DNA of 64,000 nucleotides from the NCBI GenBank assembly GCA_029204225.1, contig CM055109.1:34918496-34982495 (forward strand), read 5' to 3'. The DNA is from Diphasiastrum complanatum (taxonomy: Eukaryota > Streptophyta > Lycopodiopsida > Lycopodiales > Lycopodiaceae). The notes under the pieces were generated by a model, which ran no database searches, was not told the origin of the DNA, and worked only from the letters and a program-made list of their open reading frames with translations. Within the stretch, counting starts at the first letter, position 1. Each line of letters begins with the position of its first letter. Shown here piece by piece: positions 23,478-36,560 of the stretch. The translations under genes were made by a program, and so were the position numbers.

Positions 23478-26400
23478 TTATGTAAGAGGCATGCCGCCAG
23501 GTAGTGCTTTGTGTGCCGATCTGGGAAAACGGCTATTGCGTTGGTTCTTCTGCAGATAATCTGCTAGTACTTCAGGGGCTCCCTCCTTAAGTTCGTCTTC
23601 GTACTCCCAAGAAGCCTCAATAAGTGGAGCCCGTAGCCACTTCACTAGATATTCACGTTGAATGCCAGTTTGCTTTCTATGTGTCAATATTTGTTCTGGT
23701 ACAAGCTGCCTCTTCGTATCATCAAGTGTCGTTGGTGGGTGACGGAGTTCGTGTTGCCGATCAAATTGCTCATCTGGTTTGTACCGTTTGAGTAATGAGA
23801 TATGAAACACATTGTGTATATCCAAGCTGGATGGCAGCGCTAATCGATAAGCCACTGGGTTGATCTTCTTGGTGACATAATATGGTCCCGCATAAGGTCG
23901 AGCAAACTTATGAGAAAAACCTTTTGGTAACGCAATGTTCTTTGTGTTCAGCCATACTTAATCACCTTCCTCAAATTCCAGTTCTCGTCGATGTGGGTTT
24001 ACGTCAGCTGCCATACTCCTTTGTGACTGCTCTAAAAACGCCTTCACCTCGGTCAGCTTTGTGTGCCACTCATTGATGAATTCCTCTACAGTGGGTACTG
24101 GTGTTTCCTGCACGCCTGTAAGAAAAGAGCTTGGAACAATCGGTAGCCGACCATTGCTTATCTCGAAGGGTGCCCTTCCAATAGATCTGTTCACTTGGTT
24201 GTTATGTGCAAACTCGAGAATATCCAAGTAGTTGATCCAATCGGATTGGTCCCAAGCGACATAATTTCGTAAATATTGTTCAATCTGTCGATTGACTCGC
24301 TCCGTTTGCCCATCTGTCTGAGGATGATATGCAGTATTGAAATTCAATCCGGTTCCCACGAGGCGAAATAGACAAGTCCAAAACTTTCCGACGAACTTGG
24401 TGTCTCGGTCAGAAATAATCGTTCTAGGCAGGCCGTGGTATTTGAAAACACATTTGAAAAATAACCTTGCCACTTCTTCAACTGTCACTGAACTTTTAGT
24501 TGGTACTAGATGAACTTGCTTTGAAAAGTGGTCAACCACCACATAAATTGAGTCGAATCCTTGGCACCGTGGTAGTTGAACAATAAAATCCATGCTCACC
24601 GAATCCCATGGGTATGCTGGTACCGGTAATGGTTGGAGTAGTCCAGCCGGAGCTAGCGGTTCCACCTTCACTTGTTGACATGTCGGGCATGTTTGTACAT
24701 AGGATTCAACGTTTGCCCACATACTTGGCCAATAGAAGCCTCTTTTGAGAAGTTCATACATGCGATTCACCCCTGGATGCCCGGCGACTAGTACGTCATG
24801 ATGTTCTCGCAAGACTTTCTTCCTCAGGTTGATGTTGTCTGGGACATATACTCTGCGTTGTTTATAAACAACCATTTGATCTTTCCAAGTGAAATGTTTA
24901 TGAGGCTTTCCCAGCTGGAATTCGATCATTAAGTCCTTTGCCAACGCATCTACACCATAATTCTCTCTGATTTCTTGGAGTAGGCCAGTCACCTGAGTTG
25001 TCACTGTTGCCATCAAGTGTTCCTGTCTACTTAGTGCGTCCGCCACCACATTGTTCTTTCCCGCCGTGTGTAAAATGTCTATATTAAATTTTGAGAGAAA
25101 GTTTTGCCATCGCATTTGCTTTGGCGTGAGCATACCTTGGAATGAGAAGTACTTGAGTGATACATTATCAGTGAACGCCTTAAAGGGTTTTCCTGCCACA
25201 TAATGTCTCCAATGCTCCACTGCTTGGAGTACTGCGACCATTTCTTTTTCATGAGTTGGCCATCGTCGCTCTACGTCACTCAATTTCTTTGAAAAATATG
25301 CAATAGGTTTTCCGTCTTGCATCAGCACGGCCCCAATAGCAAAGTTCGACGCATCTGTATGTATTTCAAAAGGTTTGCTAAAGTCCGGTAAGGCAAGGAT
25401 GGGTTCTTGAGTGATCCGTCGTTTTAGTTCTTGGAACGCTGCTTCACATTCCGGTGTCCATGTCATCTTTAGATGAGTCTTGGTCTGCTCCAACAGTGGT
25501 GCCACAATTTTGCTAAATGCCTCAATGAATCTCCTGTAAAAGTTACATAAGCCCACAAAGGATTTGATGCCATGAACAGTTTTAGGTACTAGCCAATCCA
25601 AGATAGCCTTGATCTTCTTAGGATCCATTCGAATCCGTCCGTGGCCTATAACATGTCCAAGGAAGTCAACTTCCTCCACCACAAACTCACATTTCTCTCT
25701 TTTCGCGAACAAGCAGTTCCTCCTCAGTCGTTGGAGAACTGTCCTTAAATGTTGAATGTGATCTTTAAGGTTCCGGCTAAATACTAATATGTCATCAATG
25801 TACACAATGACGAATTCATCCAGGCAGTCTTGAAATATATTGTTCATCAACGTGCAAAAAGTGGCTGGTGCGTTTGTTAGACCGAATGGCATCACCAGGA
25901 ACTCGTGACTTCCGTACCGCGTTCGAAACGCCGTTTTGTGCTCATCACCTTTAGCTATTCGAATTTGATGATATCCAGATCTGAGATCTATTCGGCTAAA
26001 GTATTTGGCATGTTTGAGTTGGTCGAATAGGTCATCAATTCTAGGCATGGGGTACTTGTTCTTGATGGTACTCTTGTTAAGCATGCGATAATCCACACAC
26101 ATTCGAAGAGTTTTGTCTACCTTTTCCACGAACAACACTGGGGCTCCAAAAGGTGAAGCGCTAGGTCTAATAAAACCTTTGTCTATCCATTCACCAAGTT
26201 GTCATTTCAGTTCCGCCAACTCTTCTTGTGACATTCTGTAGGGTGCTCGTGAAGTTGGCTCTGTTCCTGGTACCAACTCAATTTTATGGTCCACTGGTCT
26301 TCGAGGAGGTAGCTTAGCTGGGAGTTCCTCCGGGAACACATCGCTAAATTCTTCTAACAGATCTGCCACTTCTTTTGGCAAGTTTTCTTGTCGCACGCTT

Positions 26401-26960
26401 TTCCCTTCTGGGACTTCTCGACAGATGCAAAGAAAGCACTTTGACCTTTTCCCTTTCGCCATTCTTTTCATCACTAATGCTGCAACCAGATTTTGTTCAA
26501 TATCGGTATCCTTAGCATTTCCTCCGGGCAGGGCTTTTGTCACGCAGATTTGTCCCTTATAATCCAAGAGGACCAAGTTTGAGCTCCTACCCAAAACTGC
26601 GATACAGTGTTCATTTAACCAAGGGAGGCCCAAAATCACATCAAAGGCATCCATCTCTAAAATCACAAAGCTAAGTTTAGCCTTCCATCTTCCAATCTGC
26701 ACCGGGATGTTCAATGTCACTTTGTCTGCATCTAGTGCTCCCTTCGCTGTTTCTACCTTGAGAGTAGATGTAACATTCCTGGTCGGCAAGCTGAATTGTT
26801 CCACTACGCTCCTTGAGATATAGTTATGTGAAGCTCCGGAGTCGATCATGAAATCTGACTTCCTCCCCGCGATCTTTCCTGATAAGAATAACAATCTTGA
26901 ACCAATCTTGGGGGTTGCCCCATGGAAGTTCCTTTCCATACTTGTGCGTCGTCCACTCAT
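23478..26960 (-). pseudogene. Chromodomain Ty3/gypsy pol, two in-frame stops
   Basis: One minus-strand frame runs 3.48 kb with only a TGA at 26202-26204 and a TAA at about 23958. Order: aspartic protease (FMIDSGASHNYI), RT ([33 protein letters not shown]), RNase H ([18 protein letters not shown]), integrase zinc finger ([20 protein letters not shown]), core ([30 protein letters not shown]) and a C-terminal chromodomain (REYLVKW, EASWEYEDEL). Domain order and chromodomain identify a chromovirus. No gag is recognisable upstream of 26960 and no 5' LTR was found. Both stops lie between blocks, so decay looks recent compared with the other elements. Confidence 0.93.
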
Positions 26961-28618
26961 TAATGTAAGCTCCTCTCACAACTCCCAACTAGATCAGATC
27001 ACCTGGATCAAAAGAAGTAGTCATGGATAATTCAGGTCCAGGCAAGCACACCACAAACGAACATACCAACCAAAGCTAAACAGAGGATCCCTCTCAAGTC
27101 ACATTCCCCTTGAGACCGGACGTAGGATCTTTGCCTAGCCGCGCCCACACAAATCTATCACAGAATTAGTCCACGGGGAAACATCCATCCAACCATCCGT
27201 GCTTTCACCATTAAGCAGCACATTGCCTCAGTCACGCCTCACCACTTTTTGGTCGATATGTATAAACTAGACCATACGTAGGTGTTCCTTTCACATACCT
27301 CAAAATTTGATTGGCTGCTTTCCAATGATCTATCATTGTACTACCTTAAATTGACCAAATTCATGGTCATGGTAAGATAAATGAGGCTTCTAGCCAATTG
27401 ATGGAACAACTTTAGTCTAACAAACTAAGATAGCACACCAGTGAAAAGCCCGGCCCAATCTTGAATAACCTCACCAATTCTCCAACGGTTAGCTGGGTTG
27501 AGTTGGGAAAGTAAGGAGTTAACATGGCAAGTCCAAGTGCAAAAAAATCACACAAAACTCAAGAGAAGGAAAAAAATTAGCAAAGCTCATGGATATGTAA
27601 CATAATTATATACATAAAAATGGAAACTATTTCAAAACATCTACATTATTACGAAGCAGGATGATGACACATGGGAAAAGAGATTCATGTAAAAATGTTC
27701 ACTAGTTTCTTTTTGCATTAACAAAATTTGAACAATCCATTCTACAAAAATTCTCTTCTATCTACAATGTAATTTCATATTGCCCTCAGATTTCTTATTG
27801 GAATAAGCCAATAAGTCTTTACTTATGAATTCCTAGTTGGGAATTCACTTTCAATGATCATGCCCAAAATCTACGACTCACACTAGCATCCCATACCAAT
27901 AGCACCCAAATCCTAGGATGCATAAGTCCATTGTTAGCCCTAGCAAGCACACAAGTTGGCACAAATCAAAATGTCACTAAGCTCAAGTTGAAACCATAGT
28001 TGTTTGTACCCAAGCTAGATAGATAACAACTAACATATTTTTTAAAATTAAGAGTCCTAAGACACTTGACTCTATGATACCATTGTATCAACATGTGTTA
28101 GTATTGATTATCAAGATTATGACAATAAGCTGATTGATATCATCTCACATGTTCATTGGGTATGGAGGCCTGAATAGTTGTGTTCATTCTACAACGTTTT
28201 TACAAATGTGAAATCACCATTTTATAAAAAAGTACCGCAGGCAACTTTTTACATTGTTATACAGCTCAAACAACAAGAATATCAAACATAACATGTGATT
28301 GGCTATTTCAAATGCAAAAAATTAAAGGGGCCATATGTAGTTTTCATTTTTTTTTTTTTTGTAAAAATTTAGTATTGCTAATAAATCTAGACTTTCATGT
28401 TCTACATTTCATTTATTAACATCAATCTTCTCACACATGGTGAGTTGGTGTATCGTGCTTGAGGTTGGCTCACCCACCTAGGTACAATTCTCTGTGATCC
28501 CACAGGTTGATAATATCAAAAAACTTATATTAGCCTCAAATTCTTGCAGTTGGGCATGCGAGTCTAGTTCATTATTATTCCTACTTGATATGCAATTAAT
28601 TACCAAATCACCTGTGCA
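26961..28618. other. No recognisable gene
   Basis: Where the gypsy gag and 5' LTR are expected (26961-28000) I see neither a zinc knuckle nor a PBS. The remainder is AT-rich and non-coding, including a T-run near 28350. Confidence 0.4.
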
Positions 28619-28837
28619 ATCTGTGAATACCAAATTTCACAGATGACACAGATTTTACAGATGACAGATTTCACATGATGTACACAGTACAAATGATTTG
28701 ACAGATGATACAGATGATTTGACACATGTGAAATCATCACTGATTTGACAGATTTCACATGATGTACAGGTGATTTGACAGATAAATTGATGATACAGAT
28801 GATTTCACAGATGATACAGATGAATTCACAGATACCG
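28619..28837. repeat. Degenerate ACAGATGAT minisatellite
   Basis: Roughly 15-20 imperfect copies of ACAGATGAT/ATTTCACAG words (CAGATGATTTCACAG, GATGATACAGATG) without strict period. Located about 700 bp beyond the 3' end of the dioxygenase gene. Confidence 0.8.
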
Positions 28838-29538
28838 CTGACAATTTATTGATTCTATGATTGGAAGGTGAATTTTTTTCTGATTTTCAAGCATGGTTTC
28901 TGGCATCATTTTATTAAGGCCCACTTCCAATAGACTCAAGAAGCAACTCAATTGACACGCAAGTTGGCAGGGGAAGATGTCGATTGAATAAGTCGGAATT
29001 GTTAATATCAAATTTTGCCCTTGTGGCATGGGATCATTGTTGGCTGGATTTTAAGGAATTAATAGACTAGTTTCAGACCTAAGTTAGTTGCAAGTGATTG
29101 CGTTGATGCTAGGCCTGTGTAAAGAGTTGTTCCAATCTGCTGTATTTCTTTTTTTGAAAACAACTGAAAGACAAACATTTCAGTGTCAAATATCCTGTTG
29201 GTGAAGAGTCAACAAGGCTTTGCAAGTTTGTATCTTCATAATAAGCCACAAAAATGACAATTCAGTTGCACAAATATGAACGTTACTGTGTGTAATAATG
29301 TTACTGTGTGTAATAATATTAAATTGCGTAGAACTTGATTCAATTTCAAGTTTTCACCGTGCGATGCAATCTGCAGATACAATATTCCTCTTCCATCAAC
29401 ATGTCATTATTGGTTTATGATTATTTTCGTAAAAGAGTGTCTACCATAAAAGGTTCTGAACCCAGGTGCAATAGTTGCAAAAGAGGGCACAAACTGAATT
29501 CTGATGCCCTGAATCAATCCTTGTGATCTGCTTAAAGC

Positions 29539-30018
29539 TTATGATGGAAAATACAACACATATCCATTGTCTCCTGCACTTTCCCTAAAGACGATAGTGC
29601 CATCTGCCTCACGCAAGTCAGGGTGATGCATTTTCACAAGCTGAGGATGGCTTCTGGCAAAGCTTTTGAATGCATTGTCTCCAAATATAGGAAAAATCTT
29701 GTTCCTTGCACCACAGTTTTCATTTCCTCTTACAGGAAAATTACTCACCGGTGCATTCGGATAGGCATCCTTTGAACCTGCGTTACTAAACTCAGTAATG
29801 GGAATGTGTTCCACTTTTGCATCAAGTCGGGGATTGAAGAAGAATGGTACTGAATAACGAGATTTTTGGCCCTGGCAGTTCACAACACGATGCATAGTTG
29901 CCAGATACAATCCATTTGTAGCAAGTTGCAGCATTTCTCCCAAATTTACAACAAATGTTCCACGTCTTGGAAGCACATCAATCCAATTGCCATCCTTTGA
30001 CAGTGCCTGCATCAAAAA

Positions 30019-30070
<52 letters not shown>

Positions 30071-33000
30071 CAATAAAAATGTCTTCACCTGCAGCTATCG
30101 CATAAACAGGTGGGTGAATCTAAATGTAAAGCTCAAAGGTTTAAGTCTATAGAGGGTATAAGACAGTCTGAAGAATGAAGCTTAAATCACAATGGATAGC
30201 AGGGTAAGACTTGATTTTAGTAGTCTAACAGGCCAATCAGAAGGGATGCATATAGTGGAAAGTATAGAAGCAAAAGAAACTATGCATGCTCACAACTGGA
30301 ATGATAAAAAAAGAGAACAGTTGCTGCTGCCATTAGGGCATCCAAGACCTACAGTGATGTTCTTTTGATCAGGGATGCAACAACTTGTAGACATTGAAAA
30401 GTCAGTGCATATGCATCCCATTGCTGTACAATTGCTGTGTCTTTGGGAGTGATGTGCATATGGCCAAGAACCATATTAACAAAAATTGGGAAGCTTTTTT
30501 GGACTCAAACACTAGGAAGTCCTTTTTCTAAAGCAGGTTTGCTAATCACAATAAATTAGCTCATCATCAGTCAGTGCTACGTTGGCACTTTACGTTAAGT
30601 TTAATACGAAATAAGTCTTAGAAAACATACGTTGTACATCATCAAGATGTAGGCTACGAGGTGGATACTAGAAAGATCCATCCCTGGCCTCTTTCTCAGA
30701 AGCAGGATGGAACCTGGTGTAAGAGAACTAGGGGTAAAACTATAGAGGCCATCATAAATGCTTCCACCTTGGCTTAAATCAAACTTCAAATCAATGAACA
30801 TTCATTGAAATGCCTCTCAAAATGGTTGATCTCCCAAAAACAATTCGAAAACTTTCAAAATGTTTTCTCCCCTCAAATTTCATTTTGAAATGGATTCAAA
30901 ACAGAATAAAACAAAAAACGTATATGGGGGGGCATGAAATAAAAATCCCAAAAAAACATTAAGAGGCTGCAGACCCCATGTACCACCCTTCCCTTCTTAT
31001 TCTTTTGGGAAATCGATGTATGGAAACGCATAACATGTCTCAATAAAAACAATCTGAATTTGACGACATAACATGTATTATTAGTTGTAAATTTTACAGA
31101 ACATTCACTTGCAATTAATATGGTAGTAGGGTTAAAGTAGAGTTAGTGGGTGAGGTGTGATTTGGGTCCGTAATTGGGTTTAATCTAGAAGTCTGAATGT
31201 GCCAAATCATAAGGACAATGGAATCCAAATTGTCACTTTTCTTTCTATTGGGAAAATTTTTGTGCTTAGCACCAGTAATCATTAGATCCAAAAAAGCTTC
31301 CTAATGCTGATCAAGAAGTGTGCTAAAAAATGACACAAAAAGTGGAAACTAAGCATAGCTTCAGCAACATAAATACATTGATGACAAATGTAACAAAGAG
31401 CTTAACCATGCCTGAAGACCTCCAACATCATCTTGCAGCAGAAAGCTGAGATAGCCACTATCTGTATGAGGTCCAACTCCATAGAGGCTACCATTTCCTC
31501 CCATCTCAGGCTCTGGCACAGGAGGATATCTTGCAACCTGTTGCAAAACCCAAGTTGCAACATCAGCCTGTCCCTATCAACAGAAATACTTCCTCAACAG
31601 GTAGATCCATCATAACCCACAAGAGCTTAAAGAGACATAGAGAGCTTACTCACATAATTTTAAGTTAGCGTACAGTGTTTTAACAGACTGGGACATGTTC
31701 AACTACAACTAGAAAGAAAAAAAAGGAAGAATGCTTAAAACCAGAAAGCGTCCCTGCAAAAGAAGCTCTAAGATTATGAAGCTGAATGTTGTCGGATGCA
31801 AACCTTATCTGCTGTCAATTCTCCCTCCTATGAGGCACATCTTTCTGAGAAAGGGAAAAAAGAAAAGATAGAAATAAGGCATCACCTTCATTTGGTAATG
31901 TGGCCTATGGCCAAAACTTGAGTCAAAGTAATCTTTGCTCAATCCCAAAGAAAGAGCAATACATTTCATGACTTCCATGGAAAATGTGCTCATCTTTAAC
32001 ATAAAATTCTCAACTATGGGCCTAAAATGAGGAATCGTTTCATTTGAAAGCCATTGATTGGGTCCACGAAGTCGCCGGTACAGAGGATACACAAGATGAT
32101 TCAATCTCCCATCTGCATAAATGAACCCATGGTGATGATGAGTTTTTTTTATGCATACAGATGGAGGTGAAAACTTGAATTTCAGATTGACAGGATTTTC
32201 AGGACCTGTGGAAATTTAGGGATGCATATACAATCTCAAGTGCAAAAGGTGCATTTCTTCTGAAGTCATAGAGATCCATTTCGTCAAAAGTGCCATGCTT
32301 TAAGTCTTTACGTAGTATGCTCAGGTTTATAATTTGATGCACAAGTCTAAATCCACTCAGGCACATGAATAACAGTGTCATACAGTATCGAGTCACATTA
32401 GGCATGGCAGAAAATTTACAAGAAATTCACAATTGAGATGTGAAGGAAACATTGCATGACTTCAGAGGGAAATTTCAAGTTACACATTGGGGGGGTGTTG
32501 ATCGAAACAATCTATTATTTCAGTAGGTGAGATGGCTCCCGAATACAAAGAGACATGTTACACAACCCATGCAGATTACCATTCCACCTTCATACATGAT
32601 ACAACTGAGTATATCGATGAATACCATTTAGTCAATTAAGTAGAACCAAGGCAAGCAGGATCTAGAAGCATTTTTTAAATTTTGAGATGAAATAATTCAG
32701 ATTTATGACAATAGAAATGTGGTAGAATAGTTGACACGGCATCATGTTGACTAGGGTATGACAGAACAAAGAACAAAAACATTATTGTGCAAAAAACATT
32801 GCTTGTAGGCCAACATAGAGGCATTAGAAATTAGATCATATTATCTTGAAAGTGAAGAATAATTCACGCAATCACTTTTGGCAAACGTGCCTACTTTGTC
32901 AAAGCGACATGCACGACATCGTTTAAGTAACCAACTACCTAGAAATGGCATTTTCAGTCATAACTTCACCACATGTGACATGCCAAAATACCATCAGAAA

Positions 33001-36000
33001 GCTGCCGAGCTCCTCTTTCAACAAGTTATGGCTAATTCTGATCCGATAAAATTTCATGCTTGCTCTTTCCTTGGACAACATTTTTCTTCACACTCCATGA
33101 CAAAAGTATCTACTATGGACCTCCGGTGTTACAAACCTTGACTACACTTAATCATCAGTACATTCAATAATATGGTGTCCCAAAAGCAAAACAGAACATT
33201 CGTTTGCTCAAGCTATCAGTCTCTTCGACAGATCAATGATCCTAACAAGTAGATAGACAATCATCTACCTACAATGATAGGTCCTTTGATCATTTGAACG
33301 ATGTCAGTGAGATGCACAAATACATTGGTCCATCTATGTAATCTGTTAGGGACCCAACTCCCTTGGGTCCCAACCCCAAACTTGAGACTGGAGGATGACT
33401 GGGCCTGTAGACTTGACCGGTGACTCATGAACCTGCATGGTTGCCACGTGTCATGATCTAGGTGTGCACATGGCTTGGAGTCTCTCTCCTTGGAGGCATA
33501 CAGGGGAGGAGGACTTATTTGCCATCCATTCTATCTACCTAGGAGGAGGTGGATGGAGAGCGTGTGCACGGCCAGGATGTATGCTAGCTTGAGGCAGGAG
33601 ATGGCTGAGAGCCTAGGCCGTGGTATGGGACATTGTCTAGGATGGAGGTCGGATCCCGCTTGATATGGTCACAGGCCAGGGCACGGAGGGTGGACCTGAA
33701 TTAGGTCCTATGGCGGGGTGAAACGTGAATCGTTTGGTCTCTTGTGGTTAACCAGCACCTGGAGGTTTGCAGTGAGTAGAGAGTTGTAACATATGGTATC
33801 AGAGTCCCAGGACAGAGACATGCGTTGATCATGCTGAAAGCAGGTGCGTTGATCCGTAGAGAATTTCTTGTGAGTTACGATGCTCTTGATGGAATTCAAA
33901 TCGGCCTAGAAATGAGTTTTTTCAAGCATTTTTTGTCTTTCTTCTTTCTGCTATTTTTTTCAAATTATTGAAGTAAAAATTTTTAAAAAACAGTTTTGGG
34001 ACCCCTTGGAACACTGCCACGTGGCACTGTCCAGACCCGGACAAGTGGCAGGCTGCAGCGAGCAGCAGTTCTGCTCAATATGAAGGTGCGGGACAGTATT
34101 CCGAAGGCCCCCCAGCAAAGAAAATAAAAAAAAAAATCGTTTGACCAGTCCCGCTGACCAGCAGCAATGAAGGGCTGCCTGTCCGCTGGGAGAGGAGAGA
34201 AAAAACCAGGGAGGAATCCCTGTTTTCTGCCTGTGTAGCCCGTGGAAGGACAGCGAAAAAGGTTAAGGGGAGGGGTGTGACCTGGCCGCCAGTTGGCTAG
34301 AAACTTGGTAGGTGGCCAGAATTGCCTATGTGGAGGCAAGGTGACAAGGCAAAGCCACTTGGCAGGCTGTAGGTAAGCATGGAGAGGGAGGCATACAAAG
34401 AGGTGGAGGTGGTGGCGCCTCTTATTCCTTATGGCAGCTATGGACAATACCGTTTGGTTTTTGAAGAGACAGCAAGAGTAGCCTTGTATCTACCTTCCTT
34501 GAGTTGCTTTTGATCTCTATCATATCACTCTTTCTTCTTGCTCTTGTAAATGGATCCTAATCCTACCACGCAGCCTATGTCCCCTGCTAAAGAGGTTACT
34601 GCATCTACCTCTACCTTAGATCCCGATGCTATGTTGCTTGCAATTAACAATCTACAGCAACAAATCATTGATATGCAATCCAAACACAATCAGGATCAGC
34701 AGGAATTAAAGGAGTTGACGCAGTTAAGGCAACTAGAGCATCAACCTTTGTTCACCCCTGAAGTTTTTGCTGGGGAAAAGAAGGATAGCGGTCTTGCAAT
34801 GGTTGGATCGATGGAATTCGCACTTCTCCATGCACGATTCATCCGACGACAACAAGATCAATCTAGTTGTCATGTACTTGCGAGGTAAAACTTTTACGTG
34901 GTGGAAAGATGTAAGGGGTAAGCCTGAAGTTCCTAGGAATTGGGAAGATTTTTGTAAGGCCTTTAAGGTGGCCTTCCTTCCTATTCTTGATGATTTTGAA
35001 ATTTATCGTCAATATGCAACGATCCATATGGGGAACCGGCCCCTGGATCAGTATATACAAGAATTTCAGGAAGTCTATTCTCGTTTTTGCAACTAGAATA
35101 GATCCTCTGTTAGTAAAGTTGCATTTCATACTTGGGTTGCCAAGAGACTATCAGCTAAAGGTAAGGAGGAGCTATTTTTGGTCCTCATGACCTCATTTGG
35201 ATGAAGGGGGTTGTGGGTGGCCAAGTCGTAACAGTTTTATTTGATGATGGTTCCACATAATTTTATTAAAGCTAATTTGTTGCAGAAGCTAAAGGTGGAA
35301 ACAAAGCAAAGTGGCCATCGTTACACAATGAAGCTGGCAACAGGAGCGGAAAGCCAAGTTTGGGACCGGATAGTGCCACGTCTACCAATTAAGATTCAAG
35401 CCTATAAGGATAAATTAGACTTTCACATTATGAATTTAGATAGGGTAGATGTAATACTTGGTAAGAAGTGGTTCTATGAGAGAAATGAGTCTATGAAGAA
35501 AAACTATGTAACTCACAGTTTGTCGTTCTTGCACAACGGCTCGCTCGTAGAATTAAATGAAAATGTTAATATTTCTACTCCGTATATGCTTTCTGTTTTA
35601 GAAACAATAAATGTATGGATCTTGTGGATTGTAATTCTTACTTATGCTGGTTAAAAGATTCATGAAGAATGTAGTTTACAATTTTACAATCTCCAAATGG
35701 AATTAATGTCTAATAACCTAAAGCAGGAAAATTCACTAGAAGGTGAAATCTTTAGGAAGCTTAGGCAAGAATTTCATGATGTTTTTCCTGAGCAGCTTCC
35801 TGAGGGTCTTCCCCCCTCTAGGGATGTGGACCATGGTATTAAACTGATTCCTGGTAGTTCTCCTATATTGTCGTATCCATACTGAAGAGGATGAGGTTTA
35901 TAGGCAACTGCAAAATTACCTTAAGATGGGCCATGTAAGGCCTAGTAAATCTCCTTGGGGGGCACCAGTGCTCCTTGTTGATAAAAAAGACGAAGGTACT

Positions 36001-36504
36001 CGTCTTTGTGTGGACTTTAAAAAGTTAAATAAGTTAACGATTAAAAACCGTTATCCTTTGCCGCGAATGGATGAACTGGTTGATCGATTGCATGGTGCAA
36101 AGTACTTCACCAAAATCGATTTGAGATCAGGGTATCATCAGATTCGCATAAAGACTGAGGATGTTGAAAAAGCCGAGTTTAAAACTAGGTACGGCCATTA
36201 TGAGTTTCTGGTTCTACCATTTGGCTTGACAAATGCTTCAGCGACTTTCCAGCAATGATGAACGATCGTCCATATCTGGGAAAGTTCGTGATAGTGTACT
36301 TAGATGATATTCTCATCTATAGTAAGACCTTGGAGGAGTATGAGGAGCATCTCAGGACTGTCTTAAAATTACTTAGACAGGAGAAGCTTTTTGCCAAGGA
36401 GTCCAAATGTGTATTTTGAAGGAAAACAAGAGTCAAGGCACCAAGATCTAGCTATCAATCAATCTCCACAAGACACAAGAGAGAAGAGGCTGGGCGCCCT
36501 CCTC

Positions 36505-36560
<56 letters not shown>

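Noticed and set aside
32199-32405. Possible extra dioxygenase exon upstream of exon 3
   Set aside because: Exon 2 joins exon 3 at 32112 directly in phase 1 with canonical splice sites and family-like sequence; the ORF lacks family similarity and is not needed.
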